DNA from: Hoylesella enoeca JCM 12259
GTDB lineage: Bacteria; Bacteroidota; Bacteroidia; Bacteroidales; Bacteroidaceae
Reading direction: 5' to 3'
Assembly: GCF_000613405.1 (NCBI RefSeq)
Contig: NZ_BAIX01000014.1
Span: 1 to 57,242, forward strand
Length of the DNA: 57,242 nucleotides
Each line of letters starts with the position of its first letter. Position 1 is the stretch's first letter. A program made the translations under genes and the position numbers. Below the pieces are notes generated by a model, which was not told the origin of the DNA, did not search any database, and saw only the letters and a program-made list of their open reading frames with translations. This document shows, in pieces, positions 46,849 to 56,292 of this stretch.

Positions 46849-47277
46849 TTATTCGATAACCACAAGCGGAGTATCCTCCATCACGCTCTCGCCTTGCTTC
46901 ACACAGACAGCCGTAACCTTACCCGCTTTCTCGGCTTCGATATTGTTAGCCATTTTCATTGCTTCAAGAACAACGACCGTATCGCCCACAGCCACTTCAT
47001 CGCCAACGGCAACTTTGATTTCAGTAATTACGCCCGGCAGCGGTGCTTTCACTGCATTAGCCGTATTGACAGGTGCTGCCGACGCTGTATTCTCTTCCGA
47101 AGCAGCCGGTTGGGCAGTTGCTTGGACAACTACTTTTTTCTTTTCCTGTTCGGGTTCCGGCTCCATTTCAACCTTGAATTCCTCACCATTGACTGTTACA
47201 TTAGCAACATTTTCCTCGATGTCACCTATGGCAACCTTGTATTCTTTGCCATCAATTGTATATTTATATTCCTTCAT
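46849..47277 (-). CDS. Biotin carboxyl carrier subunit of an acyl-CoA carboxylase/decarboxylase
   Basis: 142 residues. An N-terminal OadA/PccA-like lead (MKEYKYTIDGKEYKVAIGDI) and an Ala/Pro/Glu-rich hinge of about 35 residues precede a biotinyl domain with LPGVITEIKVAVGDEV and the biotin-lysine motif VVLEAMKMANNI. It carries the carboxyl group between subunits. It lies 6 nt after a 52-residue small gene and 217 nt after the carboxyltransferase, all on the minus strand. It may also serve the OadA-like protein at 13273-15043, whose own biotinyl-like domain lacks the lysine. Confidence 0.9.
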   Translation of the reverse strand: MKEYKYTIDGKEYKVAIGDIEENVANVTVNGEEFKVEMEPEPEQEKKKVVVQATAQPAASEENTASAAPVNTANAVKAPLPGVITEIKVAVGDEVAVGDTVVVLEAMKMANNIEAEKAGKVTAVCVKQGESVMEDTPLVVIE

Positions 47278-47283
47278 TTGCTC

Positions 47284-47442
47284 TTAGGGTTTAGCTGTCA
47301 TTGAAATGAATTTGGCATTCCACATTGTCGCACGGGGCGCTATCGTAATGATGCCCGGCTCTTTGTCGTGCACGTTATTGCCCCTGAACTCGTGCAGAGC
47401 CAATGCTATTGCCGCATAAATATGCTTGTCTTTCTTCAACAT
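47284..47442 (-). CDS. 52-residue small subunit-like protein of the carboxylase operon
   Basis: ATG at 47442, TAA at 47284-47286. It reads MLKKDKHIYAAIALALHEF, with EPGIITIAP and a closing RATMWNAKFISMTAKP. It lies between the carboxyltransferase and biotin-carrier genes, where Bacteroidetes often encode a small OadG-like or epsilon-like subunit. The AAIALALHEF helix and ITI strand match that type from memory. It has no membrane helix, so it probably supports complex assembly rather than sodium pumping. Confidence 0.75.
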   Translation of the reverse strand: MLKKDKHIYAAIALALHEFRGNNVHDKEPGIITIAPRATMWNAKFISMTAKP

Positions 47443-47494
47443 AATATATGTATTCCGAATTATGAATTATGCATTATGAGTTGTGAATTATGAA

Positions 47495-49060
47495 TTACAT
47501 TGGCATGCATCCGTGCTTTTTAGCTGGAAGATTCTGCCGTTTCGTTGCCAGTTGTGCCAGACCTCGACAGATGCGGAAGCGTGTATTGCGCGGTTCTATC
47601 ACATCGTCGATATAGCCATATTGAGCTGCCTGATAAGGATTGGCAAACATTTCGGTGTATTCCTCTTCTTTTTCGGCCAGGAAAGTAGCTACATCTTCGC
47701 CGGCATCTTTTTTCTGTTTGGCCTCTTTCGCACAGAGAACGGCTACGGCACCGGATGCTCCCATCACGGCAATTTCGGCTGTCGGCCAAGCGAAATTAAG
47801 GTCAGAGCGAAGCTGTTTACATCCCATCACAATGTGACTACCGCCATAACTCTTGCGGATATTGATGGTTATCTTGGGCACTGTGGCTTCGCCATAAGCG
47901 TAGAGCAGCTGAGCACCGTGCAAAATTACGGCGTTATACTCCTGTCCTGTACCTGGAAGGAAGCCCGGAACATCGACTAAACTGACGATGGGGATATTGA
48001 AAGCGTCGCAGAAACGAACGAAGCGGGCGCCTTTGCGTGACGCATTCACATCGAGAACGCCTGCATAACTGGCTGGCTGATTAGCCACAATACCTACGCT
48101 CTGACCATTGAAACGAGCAAAACCGGTGATGATATTCTTTGCAAATTTCGGTTGAACCTCGAAGAACTCACCGTTATCCGTGATTGCGGAAATCACTTTG
48201 TACATATCATAAGCCTTGTTCGGATCGTCGGGTAACAGTTCGTTAAGGCTGTCTTCCATCCGATCGATCGGGTCTTTGCATTCGATGCGCGGTGCCTCTT
48301 CTGTATTGTTCGACGGAATATAGCTCAACAATGTCTTGATTTGTTGCATTGCGTCTTCTTCACTTTTCGCCGTGAAGTGTGTTACACCACTCTTCGTGGA
48401 GTGAACAGATGCTCCTCCCAAATGTTCCGAGTCGATGTCTTCGCCTGTAACTGTTTTAACGACTTTTGGACCGGTAAGAAACATATAGCTGGTATTCTCC
48501 ATCATCAGCGTAAAGTCGGTGAGAGCAGGAGAGTAAACGGCACCGCCTGCACACGGACCGAGTATAGCCGAGATCTGCGGAACAACGCCCGAAGCCAGGA
48601 TATTACGCTCGAATATCTCGCCATAACCGGCCAATGCGCAGATGCCTTCCTGTATACGGGCACCGCCCGAATCGTTCATACAGATCACAGGAGCTCCCAT
48701 CGTCATCGCCATATCCATAATTTTGCAGATCTTCTGAGACATCGTTTCTGACAGAGAACCGCCGTTTACCGTAAAGTCTTGGGCGTAAACATAGACCAAC
48801 CGGCCGTCTATCGTAGCAGAGCCGGCCACGACTCCGTCGCCGAGATACTGCTTCTTCTCCATTCCGAAGTTATGACAACGGTGGAGTTTAAACATATCAT
48901 ATTCTTCAAAACTTCCTTTATCGACAAGCATATCAATACGTTCACGAGCAGTATATTTGCCCCGTTCGTGTTGTTTTTGGATGGCTTTCTCGCCACCACC
49001 GAGACGAGCTTGCTCGCGTTTGGCGACAAGTTCTTTGATTTTCTCTGTTTGCTTACTCAT
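47495..49060 (-). CDS. mmdA: Methylmalonyl-CoA decarboxylase / propionyl-CoA carboxylase carboxyltransferase subunit
   Basis: 521 residues, the normal length. Two crotonase-like halves: N-terminal YAQDFTVNGGSLSETMSQKI, CMNDSGGARIQEGI and GPCAGGAVYSPALTDF; C-terminal GIVANQPASYAGVLD, FVRFCDAFNIPIVSLVDVPGF and KSYGGSHIVMGCK. It transfers CO2 between biotin and propionyl-CoA/methylmalonyl-CoA in the succinate-propionate pathway. The promoter is TATCTTTG at 49102-49095. Without biotin carboxylase or OadB genes nearby, the direction (carboxylase or decarboxylase) cannot be decided. The symbol is by family. Confidence 0.9.
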   Translation of the reverse strand: MSKQTEKIKELVAKREQARLGGGEKAIQKQHERGKYTARERIDMLVDKGSFEEYDMFKLHRCHNFGMEKKQYLGDGVVAGSATIDGRLVYVYAQDFTVNGGSLSETMSQKICKIMDMAMTMGAPVICMNDSGGARIQEGICALAGYGEIFERNILASGVVPQISAILGPCAGGAVYSPALTDFTLMMENTSYMFLTGPKVVKTVTGEDIDSEHLGGASVHSTKSGVTHFTAKSEEDAMQQIKTLLSYIPSNNTEEAPRIECKDPIDRMEDSLNELLPDDPNKAYDMYKVISAITDNGEFFEVQPKFAKNIITGFARFNGQSVGIVANQPASYAGVLDVNASRKGARFVRFCDAFNIPIVSLVDVPGFLPGTGQEYNAVILHGAQLLYAYGEATVPKITINIRKSYGGSHIVMGCKQLRSDLNFAWPTAEIAVMGASGAVAVLCAKEAKQKKDAGEDVATFLAEKEEEYTEMFANPYQAAQYGYIDDVIEPRNTRFRICRGLAQLATKRQNLPAKKHGCMPM

Positions 49061-49094
49061 AAATTAATTATTGTTCTTTGTCACAAAATATGCG

Positions 49095-49102
49095 CAAAGA
49101 TA
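49095..49102 (-). promoter_or_regulatory. Promoter -7 box of the carboxylase operon
   Basis: TATCTTTG on the minus strand, 34 nt before the ATG at 49060. Confidence 0.6.
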
Positions 49103-49445
49103 CGAAGAATCATCGTAATATGGAAAAAAAACAGAAAATAACACCCATACCGGTGTATCAAATGAATAGAAGTCGGAGCTAACGAAAATCAATAACTCTT
49201 GCGACCAAGACAATCTAATTCAATACTCCATGCCATCAATTTCCACTCCTTGATTATCTGGCAGAATGACGCCCAAACATCTTCATACCGTAAATTCAAT
49301 AGCAACAAAAGGGCAGAAAGATTCTCCTAAGTGCATCCGACTGATTTATATAATATGCGCTCGACGAACACATAAATATCAAGATTTCACTAATCCTAAC
49401 TTTACGAACACCTATAATACGTCAAGATCACATCAAAAAAGATGA

Positions 49446-49612
49446 CAGAAACTAATCTTTTCTCTATTTTCTAATCAAAATAGAGGTCGAAATAGATCAA
49501 ATTTTATTTTTCTGATCAAAATGGGTGTCAGAAATTAACTGACTGGCTGATCGGTTAATTTCTGATTAGTCGGAAATTAACCGGATAGCTAATTGGTTAA
49601 CTTCCAACACAT
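49446..49612. repeat. Strongly diverged tandem repeat, four 41-42 bp units
   Basis: Units start at 49446 (CAGAAACTAAT), 49488 (CGAAATAGATC), 49529 (CAGAAATTAAC) and 49571 (CGGAAATTAAC). Neighbouring units also share CTAATCAAAATAG / CTGATCAAAATGG. The last two contain inverted arms AGAAATTAAC / GGTTAATTTCT. The rest of the 49103-49718 gap is AT-rich, and I see no gene in it. Confidence 0.72.
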
Positions 49613-49718
49613 CGGCTATGGTAAAATATCCATTTCTCCATCCTATTATGATGTATCGGATGGTCTGTTTTTATTTTAACACTAATATCTATTTTCATGC
49701 TCGGAAGAGGTATCAACA

Positions 49719-51751
49719 TCATTCCACTATGATCTCATCGGTAAATATCCAGCCTCCTTGTCGATCGGCTTGGGCTTGGAAGCGGATGTAACGCGCAGTG
49801 ACATCACCGGTCCATCGATGATTAGCGATGAAAAACTCACGCTGTTTGTCTCGGTTGGTGTGCCTATTATATATAGGTGTAAAATGTTTTCCGTCGTCCG
49901 AAACAGAGATAATGACATCGGCGGGAGCAAAAATATCGGGACCAATGGACTGCAAGAAATCGGCCGAAACACGATGAATGGTTGTCAGAGTACCCATATC
50001 TACAACAGCATCCAAGCGTCTCTCGCCGATGAAACCCTGCCAAACACCATCGCCGAAATCCCAATTCCCGCGCAATCCATCTGTCAGCGAGCCTTCGCCG
50101 GCAGCTTTATATTTCTCCTCATAAGGTGCATAATAGATCACTTTCTTACCGCGGGCCAAATGATTAATGGGTTGTCGAGATTCGGAACGACGCCCGATCT
50201 CCTTACTCAAATCAAAAGGATGATACCCATTTTGCTGCATCCAGGCTACCACAGCAAGCGCCCGACGATGAAAATCGGCATAGGGAGCCGGGCGGCGAGT
50301 CCATCCTCGTTCGGCAATGGCCAACAGACGGGGATAGAGCATATATTCTACATGATTTTCAGTGGTCACATATTCGGTCCAGAGATTGCCCTGCAAACCA
50401 TTGACAAACCGCTCCACTTGAGTGCCTTTGAACTTATCGGGCACGGGATCATAACCATACACCTTCTCCAAAGGCAGATAACCACCAAATGACTTGGGTT
50501 GTGTCCACGGCACATCTTGCGCTTTGTCGAAATAACAAGTGCCTCCGGGAGACATAATCACATGGTGTCCGGCATGAGAAGCATCAATTCCTCCTGTTCG
50601 CCTCGCCATGACATCACAGCTGCATGGGGTGCGATCCTCCCTTCGAGAATCTCATCCCAACCCAACAATTTGCGTCCGTGCGCATTGAGAAACCGTTCGA
50701 TGCGAGCCGTGAGATAACTTTGGAGTTCGGCAGTGGTGGCGAGTTGTTCGTCGTGCATCCTTTTTTGGCACTTCGGGCAACTCTGCCAAGCCTCACGCGA
50801 AGCCTCGTCGCCGCCGATGTGTATATACTCCGAGGGAAATATCTTCATCACTTCCGTGAGCACATTTTCCAAAAATCGGAACGTCTTCTCATTGCCCACG
50901 CAGAGATCCGAGAGTGCTTCACCGGTGCAAGAAAGTGCAGGATAGGCATGGTTGACCTCATTGCTGTGGCCCGGCATTTCGATTTCAGGAATCACGGTGA
51001 TGTGTCTTTGTGCAGCATACCGCACGATTTCGCGCAATTCGCGTTGCGTATAGAAACCTCCGTAAGCGCCCGAATCGCCTTTGTGACAATAGCGACGATC
51101 GTTTTCATTCCACCATTTCTGCCAGTCGCTCTGTGTCCGATAAGCACCTTCGGACGTCAGTCGGGGATATTTCTTACTCTCCATTCGCCAGCCGCCGGCA
51201 TCCGTCAGATGCAAATGTAAGCGATTGAGCTTGAAGTAAGCCAGTGCATCGATCTGTTTCAAGATGAAGTCTTTGGACCAAAAGTGACGCGAACAATCGA
51301 GCATCACACCGCGATAAGCAAAACGAGGCGAATCTGTGATCGAAACACTTCGGATGTGCCCGCTGTCGCAGAGTTGGCGCAGCGTCTGCAAACCATAGAA
51401 CAATCCCGCAGCAGAAGCAGCCCGCACAATTATCGACTCAGGTCTAACCGTGAGCCGATAACCCTCTGCTTCCATCATGGGAGCAGTGTCGGTCAACAGC
51501 AATTGCACCGTATTGCGCGTCTCTGTGGACTTGGTTTTCACTCGCTTGACAGGCAATGAAGCCGCCGCATACGCACGGATGAATTTTCTGTCGCGGCCTT
51601 TGAGATTGGTATAGAGTGCTGTATGGACATCGAAAACAAATTCGCCGTCGTCCCACATCAATTGATTGGGTTGCGGAATGACATTCTGTCCCTGCACCGC
51701 AAACACGATTCCGAAGCAGACACAAAGAAAAACGAGCAATCTCTTCTTCAT
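49719..51751 (-). CDS. Beta-N-acetylhexosaminidase (GH20), one frameshift
   Basis: About 678 residues after restoring one G near 50593 (CAGGGAGG), which joins VMSWRGEQGGIDASHAGHHVIMSP. It has a Sec signal peptide (LLVFLCVCFGIVFAVQG) and the GH20b domain with GLFYGLQTLRQL. The barrel follows, with RGVMLDCSRHFW, LHLHLTDAGGWRM, the catalytic Asp-Glu pair in YIHIGGDEASREAW, and LWTEYVTTENHVEYM. The C-terminal 150 residues resemble a discoidin-type sugar-binding domain. It cleaves terminal GlcNAc or GalNAc from host or bacterial glycans in the periplasm or at the surface. Confidence 0.88.
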
Positions 51752-51798
51752 AAATTGATGAATTATTAATATTGTGAATCGTCTTAGTTATCAGTTCA

Positions 51799-51806
51799 CA
51801 AAATTA
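51799..51806 (-). promoter_or_regulatory. Promoter -7 box of the hexosaminidase gene
   Basis: TAATTTTG on the minus strand, 47 nt before the ATG at 51751; a TTTG lies 17 nt further up (51827-51824). Confidence 0.5.
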
Positions 51807-51849
51807 CAAATAAATTCAGAGATCAAAACGTTTCCTACGCCTATAATTC

Positions 51850-51937
51850 GCAACTAAGCGTTTATCGCCCGACAACTAACACTTAGTTGCACGCCATTTA
51901 ACGCTTAGTTGCACGCTGATTAACCGTTAATTGAGTT
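51850..51937. repeat. Tandem repeat, four 22-bp units
   Basis: Units start at 51850, 51872, 51894 and 51916. Units two and three share TTAGTTGCACG at the same offset, and unit one carries the inverse CAACTAAGCG. The last unit runs into the stop codon region of the TonB receptor gene. The CAACTAAC / TTAACGG style motifs recur at 56304-56337. Confidence 0.8.
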
Positions 51938-53966
51938 CTAACTTGATTGCGCCGCCTACCATCAACCATAATCCCGGTTGCTTAACTCCGCCAATATCAT
52001 AATATCTGTGAGCCGTGAGGTTATCGGCTCTGATATAGAGATTGTAGGTCGGAACATCCCATTGCACCTTGCAATCGATCTTCGTGTAAGGATGATAACC
52101 ATTCATCCGCTGTTGCCAACGCAATGCCCAATTCGCTGACAGATGTGACCAAATGCGATGATCCACTGTCAACGTGACCTTATGACGCAAATATTCCAAC
52201 GCATAAAGCGACTTGAAGATCGGTTGTGAAGTTTCATGCGTCTGATGAATATAAGCATATCCGGCTTTGATACGCGTGAGAAACGAATGCGAAGATATTT
52301 CAGTCACATAGACGGAAGCATCGATGGAAGCTCCCATATTATCGAGTTTTCCGATATTCAACGCATGATAGCGCGTGGCAGTAGCATTTTCAAACACCCA
52401 GTCGATCATATTTTGTCCTCGACTATAAAAGGAGTTGACTGTCGTTTCAAGTCCGGTAGTGCGATAACGCGCACCGAGTTTAAATGTTGAATTACGCTCG
52501 GGCTTCAGATTCTTATCACCTTTCTGCGCCTTATTGTCCGTATAGAGATCGGTGTAAGTGGGTATGCGCATCGCTTGATTCCATGAAGCAAAAATCTTCC
52601 AATGATCATCGGGACGATAAGCAATGTCAATACCGGGAGAAAAACGGAATCGATGATCAAGCCCCGTATGGCGATTGGCTAAGAGTCCGGCCGAGAAAGT
52701 CCAACGATCCAGCACCACATTGTGCTCTAAAAAGAGATTGGTGTTGTCGCGTCGACCCTTGCGTGTGTATTGACGATCACTTCCGCTGATATGGCGATAA
52801 TCGTCGGGTGCAAGCTCTTCACCATAAGCCGTGCTCAACAATTGTTCATGACTGTAATCGATTCCGATAGCTGTCTTGCCCAATGTCCACGCCATATTGG
52901 CATTGAGCATACCTCCATAAACATTTAAGCGATGATAATTCTCACCGTTGGCAGCCCCTTCTCTCCCACGAATCAGCTGGAAATGGTCTTTAAACCGATT
53001 GAAACTGCCGCCGGCTACAATGTCTAATCCTTTGACCAGGTTGTGAAGAGTCAACGATGTGGAAGTAATCAGATGCGCCGTTTTTTCAAACTGATTATCA
53101 AATCTCGGGCTGTAAAACGTATTGGCACCATACCGTTGCGTATTCAATCCAAGCTGAAAATTGAGTCTGAATAAGTCGATTTTACCTAATTGGAAGTTGG
53201 TATAGAAATGTCCCTTTTCAAAATCGCTGTGCGGCGTTCCACCGTCAGACCGCGTGTAACCGCCACTTGCTAAAAGATGTCCCACATTCAAATACCCCAT
53301 TTCATAACCTACACTGCCGCCGAATGTACCGAAAGAACCACCTTCACCGCTACCTCTGAGCCTGTCGCCATCGATCTTGCTACGTGTCACAATATTAATT
53401 GCTCCACTGAAAGCAGACGAACCGAAGATACGGGCCGATGCACCTTCGAGCACTTCAATACGCTCGATATCTTCTAAGGAAACAGGAAAGTCGGCTGCAT
53501 TGTGACCCGTTTGCGGATTACTGATATTGACGCCGTTCAGAAGAATTGTTACCTGATCGTGCGTTCCGCCATTGATCGAAATGTCCGTCTGTACTCCAAA
53601 GCCACCGCGTTGACGGACATCCACGCCCGTGGCTAATTTCATTACATCGTTGATACTCGCTGCCGCCGCACGATGAATATCTTCGCGCGTAATGACAGCC
53701 ACCACTTTGGCCGACTGCAAGGCAGTCAGCGGCGCTCGCGAACCAGTCACCACCACCTCATCGAGCTTCAACTCTTGTCTGTTTAGAGAGTCGGCAGCCA
53801 TCATGGATCTCACTGCTGCACTGTCAGCCTTGGCATAAGTCAAGGTCGCAATGCTCAGCGTACCCACAACAACTTCTCTTCCCAAACAGTTGAAGAGCGC
53901 ATAGCCCTTGCGAGAGAAGTGCTTGAATCGGATAATCGAGCGCTTGTTAAAACTGTTTTTTTTCAT
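51927..53966 (-). CDS. TonB-dependent outer-membrane receptor (BtuB-like)
   Basis: 679 residues from MKKNSFNKRSIIRF at 53966. Longer starts to 54086 would overlap the promoter. Plug domain: ELKLDEVVVTGSRAPLTALQ (TonB box region), INDVMKLATGVDVRQRGGFG, DISINGGTHDQVTILLNGV, and SAFSGAINIVTR. A 22-strand-type barrel ends in an aromatic/Leu terminus. The short plug and GFGVQTDIS pattern resemble vitamin B12 or heme receptors. No cobalamin riboswitch is seen, so the ligand is unknown. A hairpin CTCGTTTT / AAAACGAG lies just before the start codon. Confidence 0.85.
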   Translation of the reverse strand: MKKNSFNKRSIIRFKHFSRKGYALFNCLGREVVVGTLSIATLTYAKADSAAVRSMMAADSLNRQELKLDEVVVTGSRAPLTALQSAKVVAVITREDIHRAAAASINDVMKLATGVDVRQRGGFGVQTDISINGGTHDQVTILLNGVNISNPQTGHNAADFPVSLEDIERIEVLEGASARIFGSSAFSGAINIVTRSKIDGDRLRGSGEGGSFGTFGGSVGYEMGYLNVGHLLASGGYTRSDGGTPHSDFEKGHFYTNFQLGKIDLFRLNFQLGLNTQRYGANTFYSPRFDNQFEKTAHLITSTSLTLHNLVKGLDIVAGGSFNRFKDHFQLIRGREGAANGENYHRLNVYGGMLNANMAWTLGKTAIGIDYSHEQLLSTAYGEELAPDDYRHISGSDRQYTRKGRRDNTNLFLEHNVVLDRWTFSAGLLANRHTGLDHRFRFSPGIDIAYRPDDHWKIFASWNQAMRIPTYTDLYTDNKAQKGDKNLKPERNSTFKLGARYRTTGLETTVNSFYSRGQNMIDWVFENATATRYHALNIGKLDNMGASIDASVYVTEISSHSFLTRIKAGYAYIHQTHETSQPIFKSLYALEYLRHKVTLTVDHRIWSHLSANWALRWQQRMNGYHPYTKIDCKVQWDVPTYNLYIRADNLTAHRYYDIGGVKQPGLWLMVGGAIKLELN

Positions 53967-53968
53967 TA

Positions 53969-53997
53969 CTCGTTTTATTAAAACGAGTGCAAAGGTA
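53969..53997 (-). promoter_or_regulatory. Promoter and 5' hairpin of the TonB receptor gene
   Basis: TACCTTTG (53997-53990) predicts a start near 53984. An 8-bp inverted repeat with a 3-nt loop occupies 53969-53987, ending 3 nt before the ATG. It overlaps the transcription start and could be an operator or a translation-blocking stem. Confidence 0.5.
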
Positions 53998-54045
53998 GTA
54001 AAAAGGAAAGAAAGAGAAGATACATCTTGGTCTTTTCCGCATGAC

Positions 54046-54978
54046 TCAATAGGCCTCGCGATATTTATTTTCGTCCTTATCCGCAAGCATATTGAGATAA
54101 GATTGATAGCGACTTTGGGCTATATAATGATCTTCAACGGCCTTACGCACGGCACAACCAGGTTCATGCGTATGCGTGCAATTGCTGAAGCGACATTCTT
54201 TGGAGAAGTGAAATATCTCCTTGAAATAACTTGTCAATTCTGCGGGCTCAATATCAAAAGTGCCGAACCCTTTGATTCCGGGCGTATCGATAACATATCC
54301 CCCGCCGGGCACTGCAAGCATTTCACTAAACGTTGTGGTATGAATCCCGGTGTTATGAGCATCGCTGATTTCGGCCGTTCGCAGATGTACGTCTGGTATG
54401 AGCGTATTGATCAGGGTGGACTTCCCTACCCCACTATTGCCGCTCAACAGCGTAACCTTATCTCGGAGCAATGTCTTCAAACCTTCAATTCCCATTCCCG
54501 AAGTTGCCGAAATCGCATGACAAGCATAACCGACGGTGTCGTAGAGCGTCATCATCATATCTTGATAATGTTGCTCTTCGGCCGAAAGAATATCTGTTTT
54601 GTTGAATATCAGGCACACAGGAATACGATAAGCCTCCGCCGAAGCTAAAAAACGATCGATAAAAACACTGTTGGTCTGCGGATAATTCACCGTCACCAAG
54701 AGGAAGACTTGATCTATATTGGCCGCTAAAATATGGCTTTGCTTCGACAGATTAGAGGCCTTTCGGATGATATAATTGCGCCGTTCTTCGATGGAAGAGA
54801 TAAAGGCTGTGCCCTCCTGATTACGAATCAGTTCGACATAGTCGCCCACGGCAACGGGATTTGTACTGCGAATACCTTTCAACCGAAAGTTACCCTTGAT
54901 CTTACTCTCCACGATTTGTCCGTCGTCCGTACGCACCGTGTACCAGCTTCCGGTGTTTTTAATAACAAGTCCACGCAT
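54046..54978 (-). CDS. rsgA: Ribosome small-subunit biogenesis GTPase RsgA
   Basis: 310 residues. N-terminal OB fold ([20 protein letters not shown]), circularly permuted GTPase with FNKTDILS before [22 protein letters not shown], and a C-terminal zinc site [16 protein letters not shown]. It matures the 30S subunit. The start MRGLVIKN at 54978 is standard. It sits between frr and the TonB receptor gene on the same strand, after a terminator. Confidence 0.94.
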   Translation of the reverse strand: MRGLVIKNTGSWYTVRTDDGQIVESKIKGNFRLKGIRSTNPVAVGDYVELIRNQEGTAFISSIEERRNYIIRKASNLSKQSHILAANIDQVFLLVTVNYPQTNSVFIDRFLASAEAYRIPVCLIFNKTDILSAEEQHYQDMMMTLYDTVGYACHAISATSGMGIEGLKTLLRDKVTLLSGNSGVGKSTLINTLIPDVHLRTAEISDAHNTGIHTTTFSEMLAVPGGGYVIDTPGIKGFGTFDIEPAELTSYFKEIFHFSKECRFSNCTHTHEPGCAVRKAVEDHYIAQSRYQSYLNMLADKDENKYREAY

Positions 54979-54997
54979 GGGTTAAAGGGGGAAAGGG

Positions 54998-55050
54998 AAA
55001 AAAGGAGAAAGGTGAAAAGGTTCATACAAACTGTCTTTTCACCTTTCCTC
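54998..55050 (-). terminator. Terminator after frr
   Basis: On the minus strand GAAAGGTGAAAAG pairs with CTTTTCACCTTTC over a 15-nt loop, followed by TCC and six T. Purine-rich flanks extend the stem imperfectly. Confidence 0.75.
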
Positions 55051-55068
55051 CCTTTCACTTTTTCACTT

Positions 55069-55629
55069 CTATACGGTCATAATCTCCTTATTCTTCATCT
55101 CCAACAAGTCATCTATCTTCTTGATCAACTTGTCATGAATCTTTTGCAAATCAGCTTCGGCATCTTTCTCGTTATCTTCCGACAAACCGTCTTTAATGGC
55201 TTTCTTGAACTTCTCTTTGATTTCCGAACGCACATTGCGCACTTCCACCTTGCTCTTCTCGCCGATCTTATTACATTGCTTAGCTAATTCGCGGCGGCGC
55301 TCCTCCGTGGGTTGGGGTATGCCCAAACGCACAATCTCACCGTTGTTTTCAGGAGTGATCCCCACATCGCTATCCATAATAGCCTTTTCGATGTCTTTGA
55401 TGGCTTTCTTATCCCATGGTCTGATGGCGATAGTACGAGCATCCGGCGTAGAGATATTGGCCACTTGGTTCAGCGGAACCATCGATCCGTAAGAGTTAAC
55501 ACGCACTCCATCAAGAATCGCTACATTGGCCCGACCGGCCCGAATACGTGAGAGCTGCTCCTCCAAATATATCGCAGCCATCTCCATACGCTCCTCTGCG
55601 TCTTTCAGTGTTGCTTTAACGTCAATCAT
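55069..55629 (-). CDS. frr: Ribosome recycling factor
   Basis: 186 residues from MIDVKATLKDAEERM at 55629, the standard start; upstream codons to 55662 are leader. Motifs: LEEQLSRIRAGRANVAILDGV, GSMVPLNQVANISTPDARTI, LIKKIDDLLEMKNKEIMTV at the end. It splits the post-termination ribosome with EF-G. The promoter is TAAATTTG at 55667-55660. Confidence 0.95.
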   Translation of the reverse strand: MIDVKATLKDAEERMEMAAIYLEEQLSRIRAGRANVAILDGVRVNSYGSMVPLNQVANISTPDARTIAIRPWDKKAIKDIEKAIMDSDVGITPENNGEIVRLGIPQPTEERRRELAKQCNKIGEKSKVEVRNVRSEIKEKFKKAIKDGLSEDNEKDAEADLQKIHDKLIKKIDDLLEMKNKEIMTV

Positions 55630-55659
55630 ATTTAAGTCTATGTTAGTTACAATGATGCA

Positions 55660-55667
55660 CAAATTTA
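55660..55667 (-). promoter_or_regulatory. Promoter -7 box of frr
   Basis: TAAATTTG on the minus strand, 30 nt before the ATG at 55629. Confidence 0.55.
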
Positions 55668-55725
55668 GAGATTAATTAGCAATTAGCCAACACTTTCTCC
55701 AAGTTTTTAAAGATCACGATCGATG

Positions 55726-56196
55726 TCAACGAGCCAGAGACTCGGCCACAAGGCGGGCCAACTCCTCCAAATACTGCCGATCGACAGCATCGAATGTGCC
55801 CACTTCCGTGCTATCGATGTCGATCACGCCATACACTTCGCCCCGTTTGTCGAATATCGGAACCACGATCTCTGACCTCGATTGGCTACTGCAAGCGATG
55901 TGTCCCGGAAATTGTTCCACATCGGAGACCACAAGAGTCTGCGCCTTATCCCAAGCCGTTCCGCACACACCGCGCCCGCGTTTGATACGATAACAGGCCA
56001 CCGGACCTTGAAACGGACCGAGCTGCAACTCCCCGTCGCGCACCAAATAGAAGCCTACCCAAAAATAGCAATCGGCAAAAGCATCGTGCATAGCAGCCGC
56101 GACATTGGCCAAGACACTCATTTCATTGTGTTCGCCGGCAATCAGTTCGCTGATCTGCGAGTACAACATTCTATATCGCTCTTCCTTTGTCTCCAT
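55726..56196 (-). CDS. GAF-domain free methionine-(R)-sulfoxide reductase
   Basis: 156 residues from METKEERYRM at 56196. The GAF fold has DCYFWVGFYLVRDGELQLGPF, then the fRMsr cysteine motif: Cys in GPVACYRIKRGRGVCGTAW and the third Cys in FPGHIACSSQSRSEIVVPI. These three match the redox cysteines of the family. It reduces free Met-R-sulfoxide in the cytoplasm. Its promoter box ends 5 nt before the ATG, so the mRNA may lack a leader. It is the last chromosomal gene before a mobile-element edge. Confidence 0.9.
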   Translation of the reverse strand: METKEERYRMLYSQISELIAGEHNEMSVLANVAAAMHDAFADCYFWVGFYLVRDGELQLGPFQGPVACYRIKRGRGVCGTAWDKAQTLVVSDVEQFPGHIACSSQSRSEIVVPIFDKRGEVYGVIDIDSTEVGTFDAVDRQYLEELARLVAESLAR

Positions 56197-56201
56197 GCCT
56201 G

Positions 56202-56209
56202 CAAAGGTA
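56202..56209 (-). promoter_or_regulatory. Promoter -7 box of the fRMsr gene
   Basis: TACCTTTG on the minus strand followed by CAGGC and then the ATG. Confidence 0.6.
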
Positions 56210-56292
56210 ATATAAATCCAACTATTGTGCAATTCTCATCATGAAAAATTAGCGGTCAACACAGGGCTTTTGATCAATGGATGAAACATAAA

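Noticed and set aside
51927..53997. Cobalamin riboswitch upstream of the BtuB-like receptor
   Set aside because: The region between the promoter and the start codon is about 20 nt, too short for the element, and no B12-box-like sequence is seen.
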